A DNA stretch of 64,000 nt from Gemella cuniculi DSM 15828 (GCF_000425665.1 NZ_KE384431.1:247848-311847); one strand, 5' to 3'. Shown: positions 48,776 to 57,985, numbered from the stretch's first letter. Numbers and translations are program-made. The notes: generated by a model from the letters alone, not told the origin.

Positions 48776-50137
48776 ATGAAATATGTAGTTGTTGGAACGT
48801 CTCATTTCGGATATGAAGCCGTTCAAACTATTTTAAAAAATGAACCCAAAGCTGAAATTCACTTATACGAGCGAGGTAGTACAGCTTCGTTTATGGGATG
48901 AGGTAGCCAATCATATTTAGATGGTACATCTAAAGCATTATCTGAGTTACATTTTGCAACAGAAAAATCTTATCGTTCACAAGGGATCAATATTCACTGC
49001 AACTCTGATGTTGTAGATTTAAACACAAAAGAAAAATACATAGTAGTTAATACACCAAGTGGAAAAGAACAACAAAACTATGATAAACTGCTGTTAAGTC
49101 CTGGTGGTGTCGCAGTTAAACCTCCTTTTGAAGGAATCGATTTAAAAAATATCCATACTTTCCGTGGACCAGAAGATACACAAGCCGTAGCTGATTGTAT
49201 GAAAAACAGTAAAAAAGCGGTCGTAGTTGGTGGAGGATATATTGGCCTTGAAGTTGCAGAATCATATGCAAAAAAAGGAATTGATGTTACGATCGTTGAT
49301 TTTGCTCCAAGAATTCTAAATACATATTTGGATCAAGAACTTACTGATATCCTTACTAACGAAGGAAATAGGTATAATCTTAAAGTTCGTGGGGGAGAAA
49401 AAGTTTTGTCATTCAAAGGAGAAAATGGTCAAGTAACTGCTGTTGTTACTGATAAAGCTGAATATGAAGCTGATACCGTTATTATTTCTGTTGGTGTTCG
49501 TCCTGATGCCTCTTGGCTTAAAGGAGAACTTGAAACAACTGAACGTGGATTTGTTATAACAAATGAATATCTAGAAACTTCTGCTAAAGATGTTTATGCT
49601 GGTGGTGATTCTACCTTACTTCCATATGCTCCTACTGGTGGTAAAATTCCTATTGCACTTGCAACGCTCGCTCGACGTCAAGGAATTGTAGCCGCACTTA
49701 ATGCTATGGGACAAAAAGTAAAAATGCCAGAGGTTAATGGTACTTCTGCACTTTCATTCTTTGACTATAATTTCGTAAGTACTGGTCTTTCTCAAAATAG
49801 TATAAGTTTATACGAGGGAAATATCGCTAGCAAATATATAGAAGAAAAACTTTATCCTGATTTTATGAGAAAGGAAAATAATTTAATTCATATGAAAATA
49901 TATTATGATGTAGATACTCATAGAATATTAGGAGCTCAACTTATGTCTAAACGTGATATTTCTTCTGGAATCGCTGCACTCTCTATTGCAATTTCTTCAA
50001 AATGGACTTTGGAACAGTTGGCATTTGCCGATATTTTCTTCCAACCAGAATTTGATAGACCATGGCACTATATTAATGTACTTGCAATGGCCGCACTTGA
50101 CTTCAAACTTGGAGGAGCAGATAAATTATTATTTTAA
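48776..50137 (+). CDS. npr: NADH peroxidase/oxidase with in-frame TGA at codon 42
   Basis: From the ATG at 48776 (after TTAGGAGG) the frame runs 454 codons to 50137, interrupted once, by TGA at 48899-48901. That is codon 42, where the family has its redox cysteine in SFLSCG; here the context is SFMG-TGA-GSQSYLDG. Everything else is intact: FAD-binding VVVGTSHFGYEA with the active-site His10, NAD-binding VVVGGGYIGLEVAES, GGDST, and the dimer domain ending near LPDFM...LLF. The total of 453 residues is normal. The family reduces peroxide or oxygen with NADH. Either TGA encodes selenocysteine, or the gene is killed by a nonsense mutation. Internal ATG 49199 has no ribosome site. Confidence 0.8.
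48916..48934 (+). promoter_or_regulatory. SECIS-like hairpin after the in-frame TGA
   Basis: TTTAGATG-GTA-CATCTAAA is a perfect 8-bp stem with a triloop starting in G. The loop begins 22 nt after the TGA. Bacterial SECIS elements have a G early in a small apical loop 16-37 nt from UGA, so position and loop fit. It is also ordinary coding sequence (LDGTSK), so chance is possible. Confidence 0.45.
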
Positions 50138-50149
50138 AATCTAATATTA

Positions 50150-50177
50150 AAACTCGCTAAAGTACTTTAGCGAGTTT
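50150..50177. terminator. Two-way terminator between npr and the TRAP-like gene
   Basis: AAACTCGCTAAAGT pairs perfectly with ACTTTAGCGAGTTT, with T-run on the plus strand. It lies between converging genes. Confidence 0.85.
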
Positions 50178-50208
50178 TTCTTTTATTTTATATTATAGTG
50201 AAGATATC

Positions 50209-50412
50209 CTATTCTGAAATTACCTGATCTAAATTAGATACTATTCTTGCTCTTCCTTGAACTTTAAAATTAACAATATTTTCAAAAATATTAAGAATAA
50301 TAACTTCACCTTTATTTAAAATTTCTAATACTTCTTCATTATTTAGTTTTTTTGTAATAACTTTTACATTATCAACTTCTGCTCTTATTATAATATAATC
50401 AACTTGTTTCAT
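50209..50412 (-). CDS. Divergent TRAP (MtrB)-like protein
   Basis: The 67-residue protein aligns with B. subtilis TRAP: DYIIIRA with DFVVIKA, NKGEVIILNIFENIVNFKVQG with [21 protein letters not shown]. It lies 9 nt behind folE, the exact mtrA-mtrB order of Bacillus, which supports homology. TRAP forms an 11-mer ring that binds tryptophan and trp leader RNA. Of the RNA-binding Lys37-Lys56-Arg58 only Lys56 is kept (others appear as Ile and Gln), and residues of the tryptophan pocket (Thr49, Ser53) are Phe and Val. It probably keeps the fold but not the ligand. Confidence 0.65.
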   Translation of the reverse strand: MKQVDYIIIRAEVDNVKVITKKLNNEEVLEILNKGEVIILNIFENIVNFKVQGRARIVSNLDQVISE

Positions 50413-50421
50413 ATTTTTTCC

Positions 50422-50982
50422 CTATAACTTTATCTTATACTGAATATCTTTTACCAATTCATTATCTTCTAAGAAAATACCAGTCTTCTTACTAGTAATA
50501 GTTTTAGCTCCTATTTTTTTAATTCCTCTCATTGCCATACACATATGTTCAGCTTCTATAACTACATATACTCCCTTAGGATTTAACTTTTCCTCTATAG
50601 CTCTAACTAACATAAGTGTCATATCTTCTTGAATTTGAAGTCTACGACTTGTATTTTCTACCAAACGTGCTAATTTACTAAGTCCTGTTATTTTTCCATT
50701 GTTAGGAACATAGGCAATATGACAAACTCCATAAAACGGTAACATATGATGTTCACATAATGAATAAAATTGAATATCTTTTACCAATATTGGTTCATCA
50801 TTTTCTGATTCAAAAAAAGTATTTATTTCTTCCTTAGGATCTACATTAGTTTTAGAAAGTAACTCTTCATACATATTTACACATCTTTTAGGTGTATCCA
50901 AAAGTCCTGGCCTACTTGTATCTTCTCCAATATTATCAAGCAATGTTTTTATAAGTTTCATTGATTGTTCCTTGTTCTTCAA
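50422..50982 (-). CDS. folE: GTP cyclohydrolase I
   Basis: FolE opens GTP to dihydroneopterin triphosphate, the first step to folate. The start is the TTG of MKNKEQSMKL, 6 nt after GGAGG; this matches the N-terminus of Bacillus FolE. About 186 residues, zinc ligands and catalytic histidines in YSLCEHHMLPFYGVCHIAYVP (in part) and EHMCMAMRGI. Encoded between hup and the TRAP-like gene; no further folate genes adjoin. Confidence 0.95.
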   Translation of the reverse strand: MKNKEQSMKLIKTLLDNIGEDTSRPGLLDTPKRCVNMYEELLSKTNVDPKEEINTFFESENDEPILVKDIQFYSLCEHHMLPFYGVCHIAYVPNNGKITGLSKLARLVENTSRRLQIQEDMTLMLVRAIEEKLNPKGVYVVIEAEHMCMAMRGIKKIGAKTITSKKTGIFLEDNELVKDIQYKIKL

Positions 50983-51057
50983 AACCAACCTCCAAAATTC
51001 GTACTTATTAAAAAAGAAGCTACTTAATAAGTAACTCCTCTTTGAATTAAATTTCTA

Positions 51058-51330
51058 TTATTTAACTGCGTCTTTAAGAGCTTTACCAGCTTTGAATGCA
51101 GGCACTTTGCTAGCAGCAATTTCGATAACTTCATTAGTTTGAGGGTTACGTCCTTTGCGAGCTGCTCTTTCTCTTACTTCAAAGTTACCAAATCCGATAA
51201 TTTGGATTTTTTCACCCTTAGCTAAAGTTTCTTCAACTGTTTCTACGAATGCTTCGATAGCTGCAGTTGCTTGTTTCTTTTGTAGTCCTGATTTCTCAGC
51301 AACTTTTGAAATTAATTCTGATTTATTCAT
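51058..51330 (-). CDS. hup: DNA-binding protein HU
   Basis: The 90-residue histone-like protein has the N-terminal [16 protein letters not shown], the [24 protein letters not shown] arm region (in part) with the DNA-intercalating proline, and a lysine-rich end. It bends and compacts DNA. Codon use is better than average, as expected for an abundant protein. Lies upstream of folE. Confidence 0.97.
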   Translation of the reverse strand: MNKSELISKVAEKSGLQKKQATAAIEAFVETVEETLAKGEKIQIIGFGNFEVRERAARKGRNPQTNEVIEIAASKVPAFKAGKALKDAVK

Positions 51331-51534
51331 TAATTCTTTACCTCCATTTTTGAGTAGCGGTTTCCCGCTTCACTTATTAAATATTACCATATTAAAAGGT
51401 AATAATCAAGTTTTAATTGAATAAAAATAGCGAAAATAGGCATTTTTTCTATATTTTTTATAAAATTTCGCCCATATTTTCTAAAATAACATTATTTTTT
51501 ATTCCCAATACTAAAATATATAAACAAAAATTTG

Positions 51535-52545
51535 TTATTCAAACTTATTAATTTCTTCTGCAGCCATTTTTTTCATTAAATTTTCTACACATTCTTCTAT
51601 ATTTAAGTCTTCATATAATACCTTATAAATATTTTCCGTTATTGGCATATATACATTGTATTTTTTTGATAAAAAGTAACATACCTTAGTTGTTCTTACC
51701 CCTTCAGCAACCATATCTAACTCTTTTACAGCCTCTTCTAGCGTATATCCTTTACCTATCAAATAGCCACAATTATAATTTCTTGAATGTTTAGAAGTAC
51801 AAGTCACTACAAGATCACCAATACCACCTAGGCCTAAAAATGTCATTTTATCCGCCCCCAGCTTTGTTCCTAATCTTGTTATCTCTATTAAACCTCGAGT
51901 AAGTAATGCTGCTTTTGCATTATCACCATACTCCATTCCATCTATAATTCCACAACCTAATGCTATTATATTTTTTAATGCTCCCCCTACTTCAACTCCA
52001 ATTATATCTTTGTTAACATAAATTCTGAAATATTTATTATGAAAAATTTTCTGTGCAACTTTATTTAAATCATCATTCTTAGAAGCAATTGCAACTACTG
52101 TTGGATTCCTAAGTATTAACTCTTCAGCATGTGATGGCCCACTTAAAACACCAACACCTTTTAAATATTTAGTATTAATTTCATCTTCAATAATCTCAGA
52201 CATTCTTTTATTCGTTTCCATTTCTAATCCTTTGGAAACATGTATTATATATTTTGGTTTATCAATGTATTCATTTATTATTCTTACAGTTTCTCTCATT
52301 GCTTTTGTGGGAACTGCAATCACGAGTACATCAGAAAAATTAACAACCCTTTTCAAATCACATGTCGCTATTATCTCCTTTGGTAAAACTATATTTTTTA
52401 AATATCTTCTATTTGTATGTTCTTCATTTATTTCATTTCGAACTTTCTCACTTCTTGCATATAAAAGAAGTTCATGATCATTGTCAACAATAGCTTGGGA
52501 TAATGCTGTCCCCCAACTACCAGCTCCTATTACAGATACTTTCAT
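51535..52545 (-). CDS. gpsA: Glycerol-3-phosphate dehydrogenase (NAD(P)+)
   Basis: GpsA makes sn-glycerol-3-phosphate from dihydroxyacetone phosphate for phospholipids. The 336-residue protein has the NAD motif VIGAGSWGTALSQAI (about 4-18), VSKGLEMETNK, GPSHAEE, and the catalytic lysine in GGALKNIIALGCGIIDGMEYGDNAKAAL (in part). First of the gpsA-hup-folE run. Confidence 0.96.
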   Translation of the reverse strand: MKVSVIGAGSWGTALSQAIVDNDHELLLYARSEKVRNEINEEHTNRRYLKNIVLPKEIIATCDLKRVVNFSDVLVIAVPTKAMRETVRIINEYIDKPKYIIHVSKGLEMETNKRMSEIIEDEINTKYLKGVGVLSGPSHAEELILRNPTVVAIASKNDDLNKVAQKIFHNKYFRIYVNKDIIGVEVGGALKNIIALGCGIIDGMEYGDNAKAALLTRGLIEITRLGTKLGADKMTFLGLGGIGDLVVTCTSKHSRNYNCGYLIGKGYTLEEAVKELDMVAEGVRTTKVCYFLSKKYNVYMPITENIYKVLYEDLNIEECVENLMKKMAAEEINKFE

Positions 52546-52640
52546 CTTTTATCCTCACTAATTTTATTTATTGTTTTCATTATATCAAAAATTTCGCAAT
52601 TATACACTAAATTAAATTTGATTAATCATAATTTACTATA

Positions 52641-52668
52641 TGTAGTATCCTAATATATTTGTACTACA
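52641..52668. promoter_or_regulatory. Inverted repeat upstream of the unknown three-gene operon
   Basis: TGTAGTA and TACTACA are 14 nt apart and end about 50 nt before the ATG at 52719. A TGCTATAAT extended -10 lies just downstream (about 52680-52689), so the repeat is placed like an operator. Its right half is part of a TTGTACTACA motif found in three other intergenic regions. Confidence 0.5.
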
Positions 52669-52718
52669 TTTTTATTTTTTATGCTATAATTAACTTATAA
52701 GTTTAAGGAGGTAATTTT

Positions 52719-52922
52719 ATGAATTGGTTTGAAATTACGTTAATAGATGGAAATCGTGGCTTGATAAATTTAAGCAATATTATTGATATATGGATAGATT
52801 TAGATTCGGAATATGCCACTATTTCTCAAATAAATGGTGATGAAATAGAAATTCCCGCTTCTGAATATGATAGACTGAAACGTGCTTTAGATATGAAAAG
52901 CTATTTATTAGGAGGACTTTAG
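52719..52922 (+). CDS. Small beta-rich protein, unknown
   Basis: The 67-residue cytoplasmic protein begins MNWFEITLIDGNRGLINLSNI and has alternating hydrophobic strands, then a short helix (EYDRLKRALDM). Its pattern loosely recalls the FlbD/YlzI type of small protein, but I cannot assign it. AAGGAGG site. It ends 1 nt before the next gene, so it heads a three-gene operon. Confidence 0.75.
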   Translation: MNWFEITLIDGNRGLINLSNIIDIWIDLDSEYATISQINGDEIEIPASEYDRLKRALDMKSYLLGGL

Positions 52923-52923
52923 T

Positions 52924-53139
52924 ATGTCTGGTACAGCTAGATTTTTTAAAATATTTGTTACACTCCTATTGCCCATAATAATTATCTTTGGTATATATTA
53001 CTATTTTAATAACTATTCTAAAGATAATGACAAAGTAGATGATAAAACTAATATAGAAAATACTGTTAAAAATGAAGCAAGTTCTCAAGAAGATGTCGAA
53101 GGAACTGTTATCGCAAAACGTAGTACTCAAAATAATTAA
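52924..53139 (+). CDS. Small one-helix membrane protein, unknown
   Basis: The 71-residue protein has one hydrophobic helix (about 8-28) and a highly charged tail rich in D, E, K and N. An AGGAGG lies in the end of the gene before. Its tail would face outside or serve as a linker. Function unknown; likely works with the secreted protein downstream. Confidence 0.7.
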   Translation: MSGTARFFKIFVTLLLPIIIIFGIYYYFNNYSKDNDKVDDKTNIENTVKNEASSQEDVEGTVIAKRSTQNN

Positions 53140-53153
53140 TGGAGGTAGATAAT

Positions 53154-53768
53154 ATGAAAAAAAATATACTAAAAAAAGTTGATGGAATTTTTTTAGCAGT
53201 TACACTAATATTTTCTACTAATATTTCTACTATAAACTTGGTTGAAGCAAAGGGAAGTAAAATCTCCCCTAAAATTTCACGTCCCAGTTCAAAACCTAGT
53301 GGTGGTAAAAGTAGTAAACCTAGTTCATCTAATTCTAGTAGTAAACCGTCAACTAAATCTTCTAACTCGAAATCAACTACAAAAAATTTTACAAAAAATT
53401 CAAAAGGTAGTTATAATTCTAATTATAATAGTTATAACAACAAAAATTACAAAAAAGATTATACCGATTATTTAAACAATAACTATCGTCGAAGTGGTTT
53501 TTTCTCAGGAAACAGCATAACCAATCTGCTTTTATGGCATACTCTCTTCCATTCTTCATCACATAATCGTATACATGCCAGTGAGCAACAAAAAGAATTA
53601 GTTGATAATGTAAAAGATAGCAAAGTTCCTGTCTATATGTTAGAAATAAAAACAAAAGATGGCGAAACAAAATATGTTTCAGTCACAAAAGAGCAATACG
53701 ACAAAGTAAAAGAGGGGGATAATATCTCACTCAAAAATGGGAATTTAGAAATAAAAAATTCAAATTAA
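53154..53768 (+). CDS. Secreted serine/lysine-rich protein, unknown
   Basis: The start is the ATG of MKKNILKKVDG, 8 nt after GGAGG; the upstream in-frame ATG is part of that site. The 204-residue protein has a signal peptide (cleavage after VEA, about 32), then a low-complexity stretch of S, K, P and N (about 35-110), a tyrosine/asparagine-rich segment, RRSGFFSGNSITNLLLWHTLF with HSSSH, and a charged end with KYVSVTKEQYDKVKEGD. The histidine-rich middle might bind metal. No family recognised. Confidence 0.72.
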   Translation: MKKNILKKVDGIFLAVTLIFSTNISTINLVEAKGSKISPKISRPSSKPSGGKSSKPSSSNSSSKPSTKSSNSKSTTKNFTKNSKGSYNSNYNSYNNKNYKKDYTDYLNNNYRRSGFFSGNSITNLLLWHTLFHSSSHNRIHASEQQKELVDNVKDSKVPVYMLEIKTKDGETKYVSVTKEQYDKVKEGDNISLKNGNLEIKNSN

Positions 53769-53797
53769 AGATAGAGAATTTAAATTCTCTATCTTTA
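53766..53797 (+). terminator. Terminator after the unknown operon
   Basis: TAAAGATAGAGAATTT pairs perfectly with its own reverse complement, immediately at the stop, and T-rich sequence follows. Confidence 0.85.
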
Positions 53798-53933
53798 ATT
53801 TTACATCACAATATAGTATGCACAAGAAATAAATTAAAAATAAAATATATTAATTTTAAAATTTGTCATTTACCTCCGTATGTTATGAAATTTTTTATAA
53901 TTTATTTTTAATTTTCAAAAATACTTTCAAAAA

Positions 53934-53970
53934 AATCCTAGAAAAACAACACAGTCGTACTTCTAGGATT
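53934..53970 (-). terminator. Terminator after typA
   Basis: AATCCTAGAA pairs with TTCTAGGATT; the A-run before it reads as a T-run on the minus strand. Confidence 0.8.
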
Positions 53971-53993
53971 CTATTATCAATTAAAATTTTATT

Positions 53994-55838
53994 TTACTCT
54001 TCTGAATATTTTGCTTTCCTTGCCGCTTTTTCACGGGTTGCTTTATCTAATTCTTTTTTACGTAATCTAATTGACACCGGAGTTACTTCTAAATATTCAT
54101 CATCACTTAAATATTCTAAACTTTCTTCTAATGTCATGATTCTAGCTTTTTTAAGTGTTACCGTTTGATCTTTAGTTGAAGAACGGACATTAGTTTGTGC
54201 TTTTGCTTTTGTAATATTTACAGTCAAATCATTTTCACGACTATTTTCTCCAACAATCATCCCTCCATAAACATCAGTTCCTGGTTCAATAAATACTGTT
54301 CCACGATCTTCTAAACTAGAGATAGAATAAGCTGTTGATTGTCCATTTTCTAATGCTACAAGCACTCCATTTCGTCGACCACCTACTCTACCTTTCTGCA
54401 TTGGTTGATATGAATCAAATGTATGATTTATAATTCCGTATCCCTTTGTCATAGACATGAATTCTGTACTATATCCAATAAGTCCACGTGCTGGAACATT
54501 AAATATAAGTCGAGTTTGCCCATTACCATCAGCTTGCATATCAACCATATCTCCCTTACGTTGACCTAAAGACTCAATTACAGCCCCCACAGATTCATCT
54601 GGAACATCAACTTGAACACGTTCAACAGGTTCACAGTCTATACCATCAATATTTCTTATAATTACCTCCGGTTTAGAAACTTGAAGTTCATATCCTTCAC
54701 GACGTAAATTTTCTATCAAAATAGAAAGATGTAATTCTCCACGCCCACTAACAATCCATGAATCACTTGTATTAGGCTCTACACGAAGTGATACATCTGT
54801 TTCTAATTGTTGCATAAGTCTATCTTCTAATTTTCTTGCAGTAACAAATTTACCTTCTTTTCCAGCAAATGGTGAGTTATTCACTAAGAAAGTCATTTGC
54901 AGTGTTGGTTCATCTATATGTAGCACTGGTAACGCTTCTTGATGTTCAGTAGGACATATAGTCTCTCCCACGTTTATATCATCCATTCCGCTAACCGCTA
55001 CGATATCTCCAGCATGAGCCTCTGTAATTTCATCACGTTTCAAACCAAAATAACCAAAAATTTTCGTTACACGGAAATTTTTTACAGTTCCATCTAATTT
55101 CATTAAAGAAACTGATTCTCCTACTTTCATACTTCCTCTGAATACACGTCCAATTCCAATACGTCCCACATAATCGTTATAATCTAAAAGAGCAACCTGG
55201 AATTGTAATGGTTCATCACTATTATCTATCGGAGCAGGGACATAATCAATTATTGTGTCATATAGACATTGCATATTCTCATCTTGCATGTTTGGAGCAC
55301 TTTCAAGTGATGCAGTACCATTAATAGCTGATGCATATACCACCGGAAATTCTAATTGTTCATCATTGGCACCAAGTTCAATAAATAAATCAATTACTTC
55401 ATCAACAACTTCTTCTGGTCGTGCTGAATCTTTATCTATCTTATTAACAACTACTATAGGTTTTAAATTTTGTTCAAGTGCTTTCTTCAATACAAATCTT
55501 GTCTGTGGCATCGTTCCTTCATACGCATCAACTACTAAAAGAACACCATCCACCATTTTCATAATACGTTCAACTTCTCCACCAAAATCTGCATGTCCTG
55601 GTGTATCAAGAATATTAATTCTCTTACCTTTATAATCAATTGCAGTATTTTTTGCTAAAATTGTAATTCCACGTTCTCTTTCTAAATCATTAGAATCCAT
55701 TGCTCTTTCTTCTACATGCTCATTAGAACGAAAAATTCCTGACTGCTTCAACAATTCATCAACTAAAGTAGTTTTACCATGGTCGACGTGTGCTATAATT
55801 GCAATATTTCTAACATCATCTCTTAATTTTATTGACAT
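53994..55838 (-). CDS. typA: Ribosome-binding GTPase TypA/BipA
   Basis: TypA is a translational GTPase that aids 50S assembly and stress growth. The 614-residue protein has G1 AHVDHGKTTLVDELL (about 16), G2/G3 RGITI and DTPGHADFGGE, G4 NKID, then EF-G-like domains and the TypA C-terminus (MTKGYGIINHTFDSY; GRRNGVLVALE). Length is normal. Single gene with AAGGAG upstream. Confidence 0.97.
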   Translation of the reverse strand: MSIKLRDDVRNIAIIAHVDHGKTTLVDELLKQSGIFRSNEHVEERAMDSNDLERERGITILAKNTAIDYKGKRINILDTPGHADFGGEVERIMKMVDGVLLVVDAYEGTMPQTRFVLKKALEQNLKPIVVVNKIDKDSARPEEVVDEVIDLFIELGANDEQLEFPVVYASAINGTASLESAPNMQDENMQCLYDTIIDYVPAPIDNSDEPLQFQVALLDYNDYVGRIGIGRVFRGSMKVGESVSLMKLDGTVKNFRVTKIFGYFGLKRDEITEAHAGDIVAVSGMDDINVGETICPTEHQEALPVLHIDEPTLQMTFLVNNSPFAGKEGKFVTARKLEDRLMQQLETDVSLRVEPNTSDSWIVSGRGELHLSILIENLRREGYELQVSKPEVIIRNIDGIDCEPVERVQVDVPDESVGAVIESLGQRKGDMVDMQADGNGQTRLIFNVPARGLIGYSTEFMSMTKGYGIINHTFDSYQPMQKGRVGGRRNGVLVALENGQSTAYSISSLEDRGTVFIEPGTDVYGGMIVGENSRENDLTVNITKAKAQTNVRSSTKDQTVTLKKARIMTLEESLEYLSDDEYLEVTPVSIRLRKKELDKATREKAARKAKYSEE

Positions 55839-56001
55839 TTCTTTCTCCTTAAATTTTGTGCTTTAATAAAGACTTCTATAATTATCATTATAAAATAATA
55901 ATTAACCTAACTTATCAATAATACCACTTATTTTGGAAGTTGTAAATAAATATATTATTTTTTATTAATTTAATTTCTTTTTTACTGAAGAAATGATAAA
56001 A

Positions 56002-56034
56002 AAGACTGAAGTTTTATTTTAAAACTTCAGTCTT
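56002..56034 (-). terminator. Terminator after lctP
   Basis: AAGACTGAAGTTTT pairs perfectly with AAAACTTCAGTCTT, 28 nt past the stop. Confidence 0.85.
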
Positions 56035-56061
56035 AAAGTAGCAATTAACTATTTTAGATTT

Positions 56062-57720
56062 CTATGGGTGTGCTGGAATCATCCAAGACAATATTCCTGT
56101 AGCTTGAAGTGCTACGATTGCACAGACAATTATTAGAAGAATAAAGCTATGTTTTACTGTAAATTTCAATAAATCAGACTCTTTTCCTACTAATCCAACC
56201 GCCGCTGCTGCTACTGCAATTGATTGTGGAGAAATCATCTTACCTACAACTCCACCTGATGCATTGGCAGCTACTGCTAACAATGGATCCATTCCAACTT
56301 GACTCGCTGTAACTTGTTGTAGTTTTGCGAACAGTAAGTTTGCTGATGTATCTGATCCAGTGATAAACACTCCAATCCATCCTAACGCTGGTGATACAAA
56401 CTTGAATGCTGCACCAGTTGCTGCTAGAGCATATCCTAATGTATTGGACATACCAGAAGCGTTCATTATATAAGCAAATCCTACTACGAAACAGATTGTT
56501 AATAATGCCATCTTAACTTCTGAGAATGTTTCTATAAATGTTTTAAATGTATCTTTCCAACTAAGTTTAATAATAAATTTAGAAATAATTGCTGCAACAA
56601 GAATACCAGTACCTATTGAACCAATAAGATCTAATTTAAACACTGCTGCTATCTCTTTACCAGATATTGAACTAATAATATTTTTATCAATAAATGGAAC
56701 TGATGGATTCAATGCAAGAGTTGCGAAGAATTTTTTAACAGGTTTCATTGTCCATAAGAAAATGATAAGAGTTAGAACAACAAATGGTGACCATGCTACC
56801 AAAATTTCTTTTAGAGAGTGTTGAGGAGCAACTTGTTCTTTAGCCCCATTATTCTCTTCTTCACCTGGGAACTTCCAAGTAGTTTTAGGTTTCCAGAATT
56901 GTAACAAAATAACAATTGAAACTAATGAAATCAATGATGATAGAATGTCTGGTAATTGTTCACCCATGAAGTTAGAACTTATAAATTGTGCAATAGCAAA
57001 CGAACCACCTGAAACAAGTAGTGCTGGCCAAATTTCCAATGCTTTTTTAAATCCTGCCATAATAAGCACTAAGTAAAATGGAATAAATACTGATACTAAT
57101 GGTAATTGACGACCAATCATAGCTGCAATCTCTGTTGCTGGAATTGGTGAACCATTTGCATATGTTGCTAAACCATCCATAGCAGTTACTGGTGCACCTA
57201 CAGCACCAAACGCTACTGGTGCAGTATTAGCAACCATACAAATTCCTGCTGCATACAAAGGTTTAAATCCTAACCCTACTAGAAGTGCTGCTGTAATTGC
57301 AACTGGTGCACCAAATCCTGCTGCACCTTCTAGGAATGCACCAAAAGAAAACGCAATAATTAACGCTTGGATACGTCTGTCATCAGTAAGAGATGTAATA
57401 CTATCTCTTATTATATCAAAATGTCCACTTTTAACAGTCATTTTATACAAGAATACTGATGTTAAAATGATCCAACCAATTGGTAAAATACCATAAACCA
57501 TACCATGTAATGATGACATAGCAGCAAACTTGAATGGCATTTTAAAGAATACACAAGCCATTACTATAGCTACAATTAAAGTAAGTAATCCAGTCAACCA
57601 ACCTTTAACTTTAAATCCAGCTAATACAACTAGATAAAAAACTATAGGGATTAGTGCAACTAGTGCAGAAATATATATGTTGTCAGCCACTGGCTGTAAT
57701 AATTGAGTGAATTTTTCCAT
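56062..57720 (-). CDS. lctP: L-lactate permease
   Basis: The 552-residue protein has about 13 helices. It shows the LctP-family stretches FSFGAFLEGAAGFGAPVAI, ANTAPVAFGAVGAPV and GVFITGSDTSANLLFAKLQ. It moves lactate with protons. A cre-like site upstream suggests repression by glucose through CcpA. No lactate dehydrogenase or utilisation gene adjoins. Confidence 0.94.
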   Translation of the reverse strand: MEKFTQLLQPVADNIYISALVALIPIVFYLVVLAGFKVKGWLTGLLTLIVAIVMACVFFKMPFKFAAMSSLHGMVYGILPIGWIILTSVFLYKMTVKSGHFDIIRDSITSLTDDRRIQALIIAFSFGAFLEGAAGFGAPVAITAALLVGLGFKPLYAAGICMVANTAPVAFGAVGAPVTAMDGLATYANGSPIPATEIAAMIGRQLPLVSVFIPFYLVLIMAGFKKALEIWPALLVSGGSFAIAQFISSNFMGEQLPDILSSLISLVSIVILLQFWKPKTTWKFPGEEENNGAKEQVAPQHSLKEILVAWSPFVVLTLIIFLWTMKPVKKFFATLALNPSVPFIDKNIISSISGKEIAAVFKLDLIGSIGTGILVAAIISKFIIKLSWKDTFKTFIETFSEVKMALLTICFVVGFAYIMNASGMSNTLGYALAATGAAFKFVSPALGWIGVFITGSDTSANLLFAKLQQVTASQVGMDPLLAVAANASGGVVGKMISPQSIAVAAAAVGLVGKESDLLKFTVKHSFILLIIVCAIVALQATGILSWMIPAHP

Positions 57721-57985
57721 GAATACACTTCTCCTTTGTATAAATATATTTTGTTTATATGAAAAATATTACCATCAAATTTTATAAGATTAGAACATAT
57801 TTTTATAGCTAAACATTACACAAAAACTTCTATTTTTTTTGACAAATATTTTTTGAAACCACAAAACAATAGTTGTACTACAGCTTTAAAAAATATCATT
57901 TCATATCTTTTATATTTTGTTAATTGCTTCATACTTTAGCCCTTTTTTATTTGATGATTTTTTTAATTTACATTTTATATTGTAG
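57721..57985. other. lctP upstream region
   Basis: AT-rich, without a supportable gene. It holds a TTGTACTACA motif at 57873-57882. No clear -35/-10 pair could be fixed. Confidence 0.4.

Noticed and set aside
49199..50137. A 312-residue oxidoreductase starting at 49199
   Set aside because: It has no ribosome site and lacks the FAD-binding domain. It is the part of the 48776 frame after the in-frame TGA.
52641..52668. BlaI/MecI- or CopY-type operator
   Set aside because: Those have TACA-nn-TGTA with short spacing; here the half-sites point the other way and are 14 nt apart.
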